The translations under genes were made by a program, and so were the position numbers. Shown here in pieces: positions 10,759 through 23,437 of a DNA stretch of 64,000 bases (positions are counted from its first letter, which is position 1; every line of letters begins with the position of its first letter). Where the stretch lies: positions 25,501,941-25,565,940 of the forward strand of contig CM055092.1 of the NCBI GenBank assembly GCA_029204225.1, in the 5' to 3' direction. This stretch comes from Diphasiastrum complanatum (taxonomy: Eukaryota; Streptophyta; Lycopodiopsida; Lycopodiales; Lycopodiaceae). Under the pieces are notes generated by a model. That model had not been told where the DNA came from, did no database searches, and saw nothing but the letters and a program-made list of their open reading frames with translations.

Positions 10759-12740
10759 GTTTCAGAGTTTTGTCTTATTGGTTAAAAGCGGAATTGGGTA
10801 TTACCGAAAATATGGTGATGCATCAGACTTCAATATGTTAGTAATCAAAAGGTAGTTTCTTTACTTCTCTTTTGCTAACGCACATTCAATTTTCACATAC
10901 AAACATTCAAAGAGGGACAACTTGGTTGATGTTGTCTCATGTAGCAAAATGCTAGAAGCATAGCCATCTAGGGCAGATTACGCTCATGTGATGGAGAATC
11001 TGGCCGCTTCATCATATATTGTCTACTTCTTCAAAATCATTTCAAATATTGGCATGCTATTGATCATATTAACGTTTTTAAAGCATTAGCTATGATATTT
11101 CAAGTGTTCTTAGAAAATATCATTCCATCAAAACTTTGAAATTAAAGGGAGAATTAGTATTAGATTGAACTCTAAGTTGCATCAAAGTTGTTGGTTGACT
11201 GTAAGTTGACTCTCGGCTGCTGTAGAGTATGGAATATTAAAACCTGGTGTCCCAAACTTGATTTGGTCACCCATAATTGTCCCCACGTAGCCTCTAAATC
11301 AACTCTAGAGTCAGTGTTCCAGTCTCATTTTGACACTAGGGTAAAGAGCAAATATGAGTTACATGCGATATCACCTGAACATAGCGCTCGATATTGATAA
11401 AGGCACATTGACGGAGAGCGAGGCCCGAGAAACTCGCTAGGAGGAAGAATTCAGCTTAGAGGTGTTTTGGGTTGGGAGAAGAGAGGCTACTTAGAGCTTT
11501 AGCAGCCATGTATAATAAGTGATGGGAGTACATGGTTCGGTTTGCTTGCTTTTAAGAAGAATTATCCATCTTTGGCTTATAATGGATGTACAATGTATAA
11601 AAAGCAATGCTTGTATATAGTAGCAACTAATGAAACAATACAAAAGGTGATCAAATAGGATCACAAGAGGCCTGCACCAGACTGCAAAACAAAAATAAGA
11701 AAGCCAATAAAAGAAGATCACAAGAGTCTCTACATTAGACAAGATTTTAGTGGCATGTTGTGCTGAAGCAACAAATCAGATGATATAAAACTTTGAAAAA
11801 CAATATAGTATCTGTAAGAATTCATTTATAGTTAATGGTTTTGTGCATGTTATTTTTAAATTATAAGAAACTAGAACACGTTGTAGGGTTTGTAAGCCTA
11901 CGAAAAAGTCTTCATGAATGTGCTTAGTGGTGTATATAGTGACTACATAGTTGGAACAATTATTTGAGGATGATATATTAGTGTATTAGTAGCATGACCT
12001 TTGTGCTTGTTGTTTTGTAATAAGGGTTGCTAAAGCATTGGCAATGTTTGGTATGGTTGTTTTTGTGAAATTTAAGATTCAAAAAATAGTTGCATCAGAA
12101 ATCACTTCCTTTTATTAGGCAATTTCTACACTTTTTCAAAATGAAATAGAATCAAAACCTAATCAACACCTACTTGAGTCTCCCAACAATGAACACATGT
12201 TTAGATTTGATCCCAAACAACATGTCATACTATAGTGAAAAGCATTTAATGCATCATCAATATAGACATCTACTAAAGATATTAAAAAACATGAAGATAG
12301 TATCACTCCAAAATCTTTCACAAATTGAACCTATGATCATCGTAGGGGATAACGTGCCCCTAGAGACAGTTGGCTTCTGGAAGAGATTGCTAGCCCCATC
12401 CCTCCCCTCCTCTTTTTTTCTTACAATGTTCATAGTGTTTTTCTGTTTTTATCTTCCTCATTTTCCAATGTTGCTTTAAAAACAACTTGACTCAAATTCT
12501 AGTTGTGACATCCTCTAAACATGGTTTTTGATGGTGTGCAAATACAAGACACAATTGGGGATGAGTCAACTATCCCTAATGTATAGAAAATAATAGATAG
12601 ACACATAGCATACATATTAAAAATAGACACTTTTACAAATTTGTTGATGCCCAATGTGGGCTCTCCTTTATTGGGATAAATAGTTATACATGTTTTTCCA
12701 AGAAGCTGCCTCACATTCTCAAATGAATTAAACATGGTAG
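10759..12740. other. Non-coding block of the inverted duplication
   Basis: This stretch matches 51683-53555 inverted, with moderate divergence. Frames are short and differ between the two copies, so I see no gene. The distal part (12290-12570) is the transposon 3' flank also seen at 4915-5205. The rest is AT-rich spacer. Confidence 0.6.
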
Positions 12741-12757
12741 GAAATCTACAATTATAT

Positions 12758-13220
12758 TTATAGCCCGTCCCTAGAAGCTCGTTGTGCCATATCACGAAGA
12801 TGCCTAATCCATAAGCTCATATGCTTATGAATTTCCTTCTCCTCAAATTTCTCTTCTTGTTGGATTTTGTCACGAAGGCTACCAATAACATGTTGTTTAT
12901 CGGCGGCAGGTTGTTTGGACCATTTACAAAATAATCTATCGCCAAAATGACATTGGAATAAAGAATGGTGTCGGTCCAAAACCACCCTTCCTTTTCTATT
13001 GGCAATTATATTGCCTTGAGGATCCACGTCATAATAAGGATTTGTGGATGACTCTTCGGTGGGGGCGGGAGCCGCGGCCTCTTGTGAGGGACCACCCTCA
13101 TTTTGGCTAAGCATATTTTGCAGTTGTGTTCTTGGCTCGGGAGTTAATGATTCATATAAATTTTTTACAAAGTATGTCGAGCTTTCACCACTACCTGACC
13201 CCGACGTGATTACTACATTC
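12758..13220 (-). pseudogene. CACTA-type second gene fragment
   Basis: The minus-strand frame encodes an Ala/Pro/Glu/Gln-rich linker (QEAAAPAPTEESS) followed by a conserved-looking block (YYDVDPQGNIIANRKGRVV). It ends with a basic segment and stop at 12758 (RASRDGL). The coding exon probably begins near 13216, after a TAG acceptor, because the residues before it look like intron. It is similar in type to the gene at 3742-4790 and is followed on its 3' side by the same flank family. It lies head-to-head with the TNP2 relic starting at about 13340, compatible with a rearranged CACTA element. Confidence 0.45.
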
Positions 13221-13339
13221 ATAAACATACATACATTACAATAAACCCTAATATATTGAAATGAAGTAGAAAAGAAATCACCGTGCTTGGAATGGTTCAC
13301 GACACAATACATGCATGTCCAGAAGTCTGTGTTCTATAT

Positions 13340-14830
13340 AGAGGTGAGCATTCAGAAAAGCTTCAATGTCCAATGTGTAACGCTTCACGTTTTCGAGATG
13401 ACATACAAGCGGATAAAGTGCCATGAAAAGTGTCACGAAATTTTCCAATTATCCCATGATTGCAACGTTTATTTCGATGTAAAAAAAATCTTTGGCACAA
13501 CTAATGGATTGGCATGTCAAAAATTGGCCTACGGATGATGTGATGCAAGTACCATTCGATTCACCTGCATGGAAACATATTGAAGACCAATGGCCCGAGT
13601 TTAAAAACAAACCTCGTAATTTGAGATTTGGCCTTGCAACGGATGGCGTAAATCCTTTTAGCATTCAAGCGTCAACTTGGTCCACATGGCCAGTTGTGCT
13701 CATTAATTATAACATACCTCCATGGTTGACTATTAAATGAGACACTTGTTATTGGCTTTATTGATTCCAAGAAAGTACAAGGCAAGAACATGGATGTGTA
13801 TCTTGCACCTTTGGTCAATGAACTGTGCATTCTTTGGAATGGTATTCACGCTTACGACATCTCGAGACCTTTACAACAACGGAACTTTGTTGTTCGTGGA
13901 ATTCTCATGTGGACGATGCATGACTACCCCGGTTTAAGCGAATATTCAGGTATCTATATAATGAATCTAATCCGTTTCAGGGTTTAATGTTTGAGTATAT
14001 TTAACTAAGCTTGTGTTTAATTTGGTTTATGAACTATGCAGGTCTAACCACATTGGGTTACAACGCATGTTATATTTGTGGACCACTTTTGGAGGGTCGA
14101 CATAGCACAAATATGTTAAAAAAAGTGGTGTACGAAAATCATCACAAATACTTGCCGCCTGGTCATCCTTCTCAAAGGTCGAATAGGCAATTTTTTGGAG
14201 GGCAAGGAGATAATCCTCTAACTACACCACCACCCCCACGCATGGGAGTAGCGGAATGGCATGGTGAATGTGAAACAATTGTCTATTTTTCATAAATTAT
14301 CCTATTGGAGGAATTTATTGATAAACCATCTATTGGATCCTATGCACATATTAAAAAACATCGGTGGATCCTTATGGAACCTCATCATTGGCATAAAAGA
14401 CAACCGGTAAATTAAGTGGATTGAAATCACATGATTGGCATAAGATGTTGCAATTCATACTTCCACTTTCTATTCGAGGTCTCTTCAATGATGACGTACA
14501 AAATACGCTTTACAATTTGTCATCAATGATTAGGCTTGTCTATTTTTTTAAGCACTTTTATAAATATGTGTTATTTCAATTTTTTTATGTGTTAAACAAT
14601 CTAATGTACTATCAATCTTTCAGGTGGATTGCCTCACAAGAAATTAAAAATAGTGAATTGGATTCATGAAAATCCAAATGATCGAAATGGTACGTTTGTT
14701 GGAAAGAGATTTTCCAGCTTCCTTTTTGGATATACAAGTTCATCTTCTAGTGCATTTCGTCGAAGAAGTATCAACTGCAGCTTCAAAGGACGTCGAATAC
14801 ATTTTACTCACTGGTTTTGACTTCATGCGT
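13340..14830 (+). pseudogene. CACTA TNP2 transposase, 5' part, broken
   Basis: Pieces in order: a cysteine motif block (CPMCNASRFR, about 13365); the block ending LQRLF; then 13492-13738 with WKHIEDQWPEF and FGLATDGVNPFS, and PVVLINYNIPPW; a frameshift near 13770; MDVYLAPLVNELCILWNGIHAYD; and ILMWTMHDYPGLSEYS at 13900-13950. After an apparent intron, GLTTLGYNACYICG follows at 14038. Farther on, GLKSHDWHKMLQFILP begins the DUF4218-type region at about 14417-14540. These are the hallmark segments of TNP2 (Transposase_21). In-frame stops and at least two frameshifts make it non-functional. It is distinct from the 18.1-20.0 kb relic, since both contain the start of the DUF4218 region. Confidence 0.85.
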
Positions 14831-15870
14831 GAAGTGTACTAAGCCCAGCATATCAGAAGTTCAATATGATTTTCATTTGATAAATTGGCTAGAATTTTCT
14901 TTATAGCAATTACACCGTGAGGACTTTCACCTTGTACATGATAGTCATGGAGGAGTTGGATGTGTAGATCAAAGTAAAAACTTAGGGACAAAGAGTTGAG
15001 AGTCATGTATGAGCAATCCTTTAGCCATGTCACCTTCAAGCCTCACTTGTTGGCATACAAAAAATTTCAATAGTTTCATGTCTTTTCAAAAAGATAATCC
15101 TATTCAGACAATCCAAGATAAGTAAAACATTAGAGTTTTTTCTAGTCAGTAATATGCTATAAAAAAAATGATTTTGTATATTATTGATGGTCAATATTAT
15201 ACTTTGTAGCAAGGCACTTGTGATGTCTCACAATATTTTTATATAAAATGTGTTAGTTCTTATATATTTGACTCCACGTAACTATATAATAATATCATAT
15301 AGAGAAAACACATATTATTCATGTTGAATACTATCACTTGTATGCAAAGGACCAACTTTTGCAATATGTTCAATTAAGTGCACTTGTGTGTCTGGGATTG
15401 AGGTTGCAAAATCTCTGTTCAACTATATACATGACATTGCAATCATGTGAATTTGTCTCAATTTCATATTTAATTTACAAATGTTTTTAAAAGGCATCCA
15501 TTGGCAAAATCAATTCAAGGTCTAACCTATCTACGTTTTTTTTGTAAAGCTAGTATAAATTTCCAAAATGTTACAATTAGACCCAGGGATTTGCTGTGAT
15601 GTACCACAAAGTCCTTTTTCATAGTGAGTTTATTCATATATTGTTAGCCGATTTTTTGACGTGATAAATCGGGCTCTAGGGAGAAAATGAGATATTGTTT
15701 TATCGGTTGTGTGTAAATTTGGTACTTACTTAGTGTGACCGGCAAACATTTTGGCTATATAGCCAAAGGGGTCCCAGTCCGCCCGAAATGGACTACCAAG
15801 AGATTGGATAAATAAATGAGCCTTAGAAATGGCTGTGTAAATTTTTGTTTCCATGATTTTATCGAACTTT
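14831..15870. other. No recognisable gene
   Basis: AT-rich sequence with only short, unconvincing frames. A minus-strand frame at 14839-15039 has no family signature I recognise. I see no terminal repeats. Confidence 0.4.
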
Positions 15871-17200
15871 CAATGGAATGCCACCCAAAATTTATATTGA
15901 TATAATATGATGTTTGAGACTTTTTTAGGTTCTCTTTTCACCCAACCCATATGGGAATCAGAGACCGGCCAATATTCGTGAGCACCTGGACATTTGAAAA
16001 ATATCAAGAATTTTCGACAAAGACCGGCATTCTTCTCCAACAGGCCTTTTTGGGCCAAAAACATCAATCAAAAGCCGAATGAGAAATACCATCACTAGAA
16101 AATTGGGCACCACAGTATCAAATACCACATTAGGACAATGGGCCATGGGACAAAAATGGGCAAAACCTTCATACTTAAAGAAGTACCTAATGCATAAGGG
16201 CCACCCAAAGATCAATGATCATGAAATGCTGACAAAATGTCAAATACTGGGCATAAGACCTTGACTCATGTTAACGAATGGGACATTTCTATTGGATGAG
16301 AACATTGACCAACATGGGCCATGTACCTTGGTCATGGGTGCCATGTGGCCCTATCCACACTCTTCAATGCCATTTAAACGTCCACATGGCACAAAGCTAA
16401 AAAGTCTAAATCAACTCTTGGAAATGAAGTATTGAATGGTCAAAGGGCAAAAGGGAATGAAGAGTTGAAGGGGTGGGCCTTCAACCATTGGAGGATAAGT
16501 ATACTTGACCAATCATTATCATCATCATTCCCTGACTTTCACGACTTGATATTGGACGTTTTGGTAATAGAAAGTTTGAGTGTCTACATTGCATGGATAC
16601 GTGAGATAGAGAATCTCAATTTTTTGCTTTGGTCAAAGGGCCATGTACCTTGGTCATGGGTGCCATGTGGCCCTATCCACACTCTTCAATGCCATTTAAG
16701 AGTCCACATGGCACAAAGCTAAAAAGTCTAAATCAACTCTTGGAAATGAAGTATCGAATGGTCAAAGGGCAAAAGGAAATGAAGAGTTGAAGGGGTGGGC
16801 CTTCAACCATTGGAGGATAAGTATACTTGACCAATCATTACTCATCATCATTCCATGACTTTCACGACTTGATATTGGACATTTTGGTAATAGAAAGTTT
16901 GAGTGTCTACATTGCATGGATACATGAGATAGAGAATCTCGGTTTTTTGCTTTCACTGCATGAGAGAAGAAAGTTGAGATCCTCCTTTATGTGCGTTGAT
17001 CAGAGAAATCGCTTTGTATGGGGAGCGTAGGTTTATTTTCATACCTCTGAGATTACATAACTTTTCATGCCTACAATGGAGCTATGCAGGTCTCCAATTG
17101 AGAATCCAGTTGTTAGGAGCTTGACCTGAGTGCTACCTATATGAGTTATCAATAAAATGTTGTGTGAGTCTTTGCCACTGAGTGAGCATCTCTTCCTAAA
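15871..17200. repeat. Non-coding segment with a 322-bp tandem duplication
   Basis: Unit 1 (16316-16637) and unit 2 (16638-16955) begin GGGCCATGTACCTTGGTCAT and are nearly identical, differing by scattered substitutions. Downstream are AATAAAATG (about 17150) and other features that could belong to the end of an LTR. I cannot find a second LTR, a primer site or coding sequence, so identity as an LTR is only a possibility. Confidence 0.6.
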
Positions 17201-18000
17201 TATCGTTTGAACTTGAGCAATTGGGTCTAAGTGTCCTTCAAAGTTCCTAAATAGTGATCCACACTGAATTGCTTACGCCTGAAGTATGATCCTCTATGAT
17301 GACCTCTTTGAAGAGTCTTCTTCTACATCTATATTTGTTGTAGGCACAACTTGAGAAGCATAGTTCAAAGGAGTCTGGCCTAGCCATTGCCCCCATCAAC
17401 CAACACTATTGATTCCCATCTACTGAGTGAGCCACCTGCATCATCTTCTCTATGAGTCTTCTACAACCTAAGACTGACCGAGTCACATGAACATAGATTT
17501 ATCATCATTCTGAGTGCGATGCACATGCGCGCTGCACATAGAGAGCCATGTTGAAGTGAGCACTAACAGCTGATTGAATGAGCAACGATTTGGAAGAAAA
17601 AAGATTACTTGTCTGGAAAGAGGTCAGCCTTGAGCATTGCTACAAAGTCTAGAGCTATCAAAAATTATCACTCTAACTCGCGTCTAGTAGCCATCATCTA
17701 TCTAATCCGTGGTAAAGGATCAGTGAGCAACCTATCTGATTAGCAACTGAAGATGCTTTAGACAAATGAAAGTAGCTTTTGATGGTTCTTATGAAGATCG
17801 AGCACCTCCTTGTCATCCATCAATAGATGAGATCGAACAATATTGCATAGAAAATGAGTCTAGGTCTACAAGATTCAAGGATAATACTACAAGAAATGTG
17901 AAAGAGTGGAAATGATTATCTATATTTTTCAAGTTGCCTTATTAGAAGGTAAGTAAAGCTCAAAGAGCTTAATTAATATACTTCAATTGTGCAGCTCTCT
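17201..18000. other. No recognisable gene
   Basis: Short frames only. An ACTACAAGAAAT motif near 17886 resembles a CACTA terminal repeat and lies just upstream of the CACTA relic. With no matching inverted end found I treat it as unproven. Confidence 0.35.
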
Positions 18001-18129
18001 TATTGCTTCTTATTGTAATACAATCAAAATTGTTTTTTCTATGTTTGTTTTGTGTAGAAATGATGTCTTCTATTCTCATTTCTTTTTTAATTCTTTCACA
18101 ATTGTCATTGATTATTTCTTATTTAACTC

Positions 18130-20048
18130 ATGAGCTATTGATTCGACACACATTTGATGTCATGCATGTGGAAAAGGAGATTATTGTTAAGACTATTTTA
18201 AAAATGGCAGATAAAGACTCTTTCAAAGTGCGAGAAGATATGAAGGCACTACGAATTCGTCCAGATCTATGGCCAAAACATTGTGGTGAAAAAAGTATTT
18301 CTACCTTCCTCACCTTATACTTTGAATAAACATGAAAAAACTTAGTTTTTTGAGTTTGTCAAAAATGTGAAAGTACCAATTGCATATTGTGCACCATTAA
18401 AGAGGCATGTAGAGAGTGACAAATTTTATGCAATGAAATCACATGACTACCATGTATTTTTACAACAGTTGTTGCCAATAGCACTAAGGCACTCTATTTC
18501 TCACAACGTTTGTTCTACCATAGTTCGCCTCAATTTGATATTTCGAAAGATATGTGCCAAGTTTATCAATCCTGAAGACTTTGACGCTTTGTATTGTGAT
18601 ACTATTCTCGTCTTATGCCAACTAGAAACGTGCTTTCCACCATCATTTTTTGACCTTACCACACATGTATTGATACATGTAGTTGAGGAAATTAACATAT
18701 GTGGACCAGTGAGACTAAGATGGATGTATCCTTTTGAAAGGTATATGAAAAAACTAAAAAAATATGTGAAAAATTTGTCCAGAAGGAAGTATAGCAAATG
18801 CCTATGTTATGGAAGAGGCAATTGGATATGTGACTGAATATATGAATGAGTTAGAAGGAAATTCCACAAGAGTGTGGGATGAAAAAGAAGATCCTCAAAA
18901 TATTGCAGAAGAATTATGTGGATATGGATCAAGCATCAAATTAGGAGATGTCATGCTACGACAAGCACACATCCGTTTGCTAGACAACTCAGAAATTGTC
19001 AATGATTATCGAAGGTATATATATAATAATTTGTTTGTCTCATTTTTTCAACAGATATATACTATAATGTTATATTATTATTCTCAAGTTATTCAACTAT
19101 TTTACATTATTGAAACGTCAATAATTTTGTTGATGTAAAAGTATATGATGTCTTATATGTTGATTGTGACGTTTTGGTAATCATATGCAGGATGTTTATG
19201 GATAGCTTGAGGCAAACAAATGTGAGATAGCTAAGTGCCCAAGGGATAGCCTCGAATTATATTCATCATTTTCTGACATGGTTAAAGAGAAAGGTAATGG
19301 TACAGTATATTTTTGAATTAACATTGGTCTTAAAAAATGATCCTTATATTGATGTCCCTAAATCATCCTAAATTTTTTTATAACGATTTGACAATGTATT
19401 ATTATGTTGGCAGGCTATTGACCTTCATGAGATAGAAAGTGATGAAGATTCCATGACACTATTATAATTGTCTCAAAGTCCACTCCCCATTGCTCGTTCA
19501 TATGAAAGCATGTATGTAAATGGATGTCTTTACAAATGTGAATCATCGGAACATGGAAAAACAACACAAAATTATGGCGTTGCTGCTTATTTTGATTCAT
19601 TGAGTTGTAGTAGCTCAAAGGACAAGAATCCAAAAGAAGCAAGGCTAGGATACTTTGTTGTTTTCAAAAATATATTTCGTTTTGATTTTGCTTCATTTTC
19701 AATAGTTTTATTCTATTGCAAGTGGTTCAAATCAATTCTAGTTGAAAGCATGCAACCATGAAGATAGACAAATATGGTTTTCAAATGGTGGACACAACGA
19801 AACTATTGAGGTCGAGAAATTTTATTGACCAACCATTTGTCTTGCCTTCACATATACATCAAGTCTTCTATGTGCCTGATCTTATAGAGCCCAATTGGAT
19901 TGTAGTGGTTAAGCATATGCCAAGACAAAGGCGAATTGTTGGCACATATGTTGTTGATGTCATCGATTTCTCCTTAGTGCGTGACTTTTCATGCCCGTTC
20001 TCATTTCCACAGGAGATCAATGTTGATAAATCGGATGCTGCATGTTAG
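18130..20048 (+). pseudogene. CACTA TNP2 3' part with DUF4218 and DUF4216 modules, broken
   Basis: The TNP2 tail is at 18130-18328 (LIRHTFDVMHVEKEI, the conserved RH-DxMH-EK block). After a stop, the DUF4218-type module covers about 18360-18800 (MKSHDYHVFLQQLLPIALR, CFPPSFFDLTTHV, GPVRLRWMYPFERYM). A frameshift near 18790 leads to the continuation at 18809-19020 (YVMEEAIGYVTEYM). An intron-like gap follows, and a DUF4216-type module covers about 19470-20048 (NYGVAAYFDS, FVLPSHIHQVFYVPDL, WIVVVKHMPR). The module order is that of plant CACTA elements. Two frameshifts and a stop show it is inactive. The 5' half is absent here. Confidence 0.88.
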
Positions 20049-21017
20049 GGTGGGGACATAATTGACTTAGATCTTGATGCTCATCATGTTCCTAAAGAGA
20101 CAAGTGATGTTTTTTATGATTAATATAAAGTTAGTGGTTGAAATCTATTAAAGCACAAGTGTATTTATGACATTATTTGTCAATCATTTTTGGATTTTTA
20201 CATTTAGATTTATAATATTCTTCAAGTTTCTAAATGAATCAAATCAGTTATCATGAATCTAATCTATCTTCATCATCTTTATTGACACGGGCCTTAGAAC
20301 TGCTACATGATCCATCGTATGAATGAAAGAAATGAAATAATTCACATATAGTGTCGATGAAAAAACAATGATTGGTGTAAATTAATAATAAGATCAAATT
20401 TCAGTTTAATTAATGTCATCAGTCATATATTATGTTGGTAATGTAAATACATTCTAGCCCAAGCTAGTTTTTTTTTCAATTGGATAAATGCCTTTAGTTA
20501 AATAGTCAAATCACATTGTATGGGCAAGATGTATAATATGAGGGGGTCAATGTGCTTGTATACAAATACAATCTAGCCCAAGCTAGTTTTCAACCCATTG
20601 GATAAATGCTGATTAAAAAAGTGCATTGTGGATTGGAAATAATTCTCATCAAAATGGACAAATCTATTGTTATAAACTTATTTATGTATCACATATATTG
20701 TATGCTATCATAAAATGCACATGCATTGTACTATTAGCAAATTACGCACACACATGCTTACAAATCAGCGAACAAATTATCTATTAATGGATCCATCAAT
20801 CAAAACATTTATCGATCTTTCCTTAACTTGTACATAGACAAAGGCTTGTCTAATCAATGGATAAACATAACACACATAAGTAGAATATAGATAGATCGAT
20901 TGGCAAATCAATAATATTAATAGATCGATAGGCATATACTTACGTGGGTATTACTTAGATTCACATGGATCCATCCATAGATCAATAGATTGATGTGTTG
21001 AACGGATTCATAGAAAG
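20049..21017. other. AT-rich spacer with a repeated 30-bp phrase
   Basis: The phrase TCTAGCCCAAGCTAGTTTT and its continuation TTGGATAAATGC occur at about 20454 and 20573, some 119 bp apart. Near 20780-20990 there are many ATCGAT/ATCAATAG variants. There is no coding sequence. The LTR array is inserted at the right end of this spacer. Confidence 0.45.
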
Positions 21018-21022
21018 GTAGG

Positions 21023-21677
21023 TGTGAGAGATTTCAACTAGTTTAGTCTAGTTTAGTCACATTTTGGTAAATTGTCAATAAGAGGCCAAAACTCATTTTA
21101 GACTTAGAGATAAACTTTTTGAAGTTATGTTAGTTTAAAATAAATTCAATAAACACTTTTTGAAAGTGTGGGAAAGTTGGTAGTCGAGTTTGAGAGAGAT
21201 TCAAATTTGAACTTTGGGTACATTGAATCTAGACCCAAAAATAGTAGGGTTTACATTTTGGAGGGAAAGCCAAGTGGCCAAATAGGGTTTGGAAACTCTA
21301 TAAAAGGATGTAACTCGCGGAGAGACACATCTTCTCTCTTCTTTCTCTCATTTCGTCATTATACATGGTTCTCTTTGGGTTCTACTACTCATTGGTGCAC
21401 TATCTTGGTGTTATCTTAAAATTCTATGTGTAGAATGATCATTTATTGCTATTTTCGGTTCCACACGTGTGAAATACAGTAGGGTACTGTAATTGTAAGG
21501 ACAGCAAACATATTTTATGTTTTTGGTTCATGTTTGATCAATATCTCTTAGAGTTTGCATCTCAATTTGTATGTAGATGCTGATTTTTCTACATTGGCAG
21601 GATTGTTGGTTTGCTCCTTATTGTAACCAAAGATTAGGGACATGGATTGGATCTTGAATGATCTGAAATCCTTCACA
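21023..21677 (+). repeat. Array LTR 1
   Basis: The outer 5' LTR. TATAAAAGG at 21299-21307 is a good TATA box, 276 bp into the LTR. The palindrome CACACGTGTG at 21472-21481, about 449 bp in, is shared with the copia A LTR at nearly the same offset. The LTR ends CTTCACA and is followed directly by the primer site. Confidence 0.95.
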
Positions 21678-21689
21678 TGGTATTAGAGC
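21678..21689 (+). other. Array primer-binding site (unit 1)
   Basis: TGGTATTAGAGC follows LTR 1; it differs from the canonical initiator-Met site at one base. Identical sites are at 24767, 27856 and 30945. None follows LTR 5, where the target duplication begins. Confidence 0.85.
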
Positions 21690-22279
21690 TCTTGTGTTTC
21701 AGGTTATGAAAGGATCAGCCATCTTTAGCAAGGATTTGGAGGAGTTACCAATGCTAGAGCATGCTAGATTGATCTCTACTAAAAAATCAGCATTTTTGCA
21801 TGTGTAGAATTGATCTTTTGTAGGTCAAAACTCAATATAGGATTAGATACTTGATCAATTCCGATTTCACACTTGGCTTACTGGAATTAGATGATTTTTG
21901 GTGCATTAGGAAGGTCTCATTGGAGTCTACAAGAAGATATACCAAGTTTCTAGAAATTGCATGTAGAATTTGAGATATTCAATTTTTTGTGATTTTGTCA
22001 AAACCCTAATTTTGATTGGATCTCTAGTTTGTGAGGTTATTGAACTTCATTTGAGTGTGTTTAAATCTTAGAAAGTGACATGAATCATTAGATTGAGGAT
22101 AGATCATAGGTTGAACAAGATTTCACTATTCTATGTGTTGAGTTTCTAGTTAGAAGTGCTAGAAGAGATTTGAGAGGTTCCATATCTTTGTGATTTCTTC
22201 TTGAGTTCATTTGTTGACATTCAAGAGAGTGCTTTGTGCATTGGAACAGGTTAAAAGAAGAAGATCAGGTCACTTCAAC

Positions 22280-23437
22280 ATGGCTACAAGTGGAGGCTTT
22301 ATGTTGGAGAGCAATGATAGGCTTACCTCAATCAACTATTCTACTTGGAAGGTGAGGATGGAGTCCTCATTGGATATGAATGAGTTGATGGAGATTGCTG
22401 CAGGTGTGGAGGAGAGACCTCAAGAACCTCAAAATCAAGTGAGGTATGACAAGAGAGCAAAGAAAGCTCTACACATGATTAAGATGAATGTTACCAATGA
22501 ACTTCTCATGGAAGTTAGTAAGTGCACATCATCTTTGGAGGCTTGGGAAGCTTTGAAGAAGCTTTATGAATCCAAGTCTACATCAAGAGTGCTTACTCTT
22601 AGGAGGCAAACCTTTCAAAGTTTGCAAAAGAAGGAAGAGAGTACTCATGCTTTTGTTTTGAGGGTTAAGGCATTCAATGATGAGTTAGCATGTATTGATA
22701 AAAGCATTAAGGAGGTAGAGCTTATTCAAGTTATACTTAATGGCTTGTTGGATGATAATGATAATCTTGTTCAAAGTTTTGCTATTCAAAATACTTGGCC
22801 AAGTATTGTGGATTTTCAAGAGATCTTGGTGAATGAGGAGTATAGGCTTCAATCAAGTGGAGGTGGATCTACATCGACATCTCATTATGAAGAGGATGCT
22901 ATGTTCATCAAAGGCAAGTTCAAGGGCAAAGACAAAGGCAAGTGGTCTAAAGGGCAAGATCAAGGTGAGACTTCTTCTTATGGAAAAAAGAAAGATAAGT
23001 CTAAGCTGAAATGCTTTTATTGTGGAATCAAAGGGCATTTTGCAAATGAATGTTTGAAGAAGCAAAGAGATGAAGGTAGCAAGCAAATCAACTTTACTAC
23101 TAATGATGAGGATCTAGGTGGTGGTGATTCTCTTTTTATGTGTTCTTCAAGTCCAATATCAAGTGAAGGTGACAAAGATTCGTGGTGGATTGATAGTGGA
23201 GCTAGCTCACACATGACTAGTCACAAGGAGTTCTTTACTTCTTTGGTCACTTATGATGGAGCCAAGAAAGCAATTCACATGGCCAATGGTGGTGAGTGTG
23301 TGATTGAAGGTATTAATTCAATTCCTATTTGTCTCTATACTAATAGGAAAGCAATACTTTATGGTGTTCTTTACATTCCTTCACTTTCAAAGAATTTGCT
23401 AAGTGTTGGTCAAATGATAGAAAAGGATACATGGTAA
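22280..23437 (+). CDS. Gag-protease polyprotein of array unit 1 (385 aa)
   Basis: I start at the ATG of MATSGGFMLESNDR because the intact copia A polyprotein starts at the equivalent MATNGGYMLESNDR; an upstream in-frame ATG at 22211 lacks this support. Domains: UBN2-type gag at about residues 10-195; a Lys/Gly-rich linker; a CCHC zinc knuckle (C245, C248, H253, C258) for RNA packaging; and an aspartic protease start with the active site WWIDSGASS (D305). The frame ends prematurely at EKDTW, where a one-base loss relative to the family shifts the downstream protease and pre-integrase sequence into another frame. Residue 40 is Ala here (GCT). The zinc knuckle and protease aspartate are intact, so a capsid-type protein could still be made. 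Integrase, RT and RNase H would have to come from elsewhere. Confidence 0.85.
   Translation: MATSGGFMLESNDRLTSINYSTWKVRMESSLDMNELMEIAAGVEERPQEPQNQVRYDKRAKKALHMIKMNVTNELLMEVSKCTSSLEAWEALKKLYESKSTSRVLTLRRQTFQSLQKKEESTHAFVLRVKAFNDELACIDKSIKEVELIQVILNGLLDDNDNLVQSFAIQNTWPSIVDFQEILVNEEYRLQSSGGGSTSTSHYEEDAMFIKGKFKGKDKGKWSKGQDQGETSSYGKKKDKSKLKCFYCGIKGHFANECLKKQRDEGSKQINFTTNDEDLGGGDSLFMCSSSPISSEGDKDSWWIDSGASSHMTSHKEFFTSLVTYDGAKKAIHMANGGECVIEGINSIPICLYTNRKAILYGVLYIPSLSKNLLSVGQMIEKDTW

Noticed and set aside
15870-16264. Short overlapping frames on both strands
   Set aside because: Mutually exclusive, low-information peptides with no family signature in a non-coding repeat block.
17885-17896. CACTA terminal inverted repeat (ACTACAAGAAAT)
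   Set aside because: The leading C is missing and no inverted partner was found at a sensible distance.
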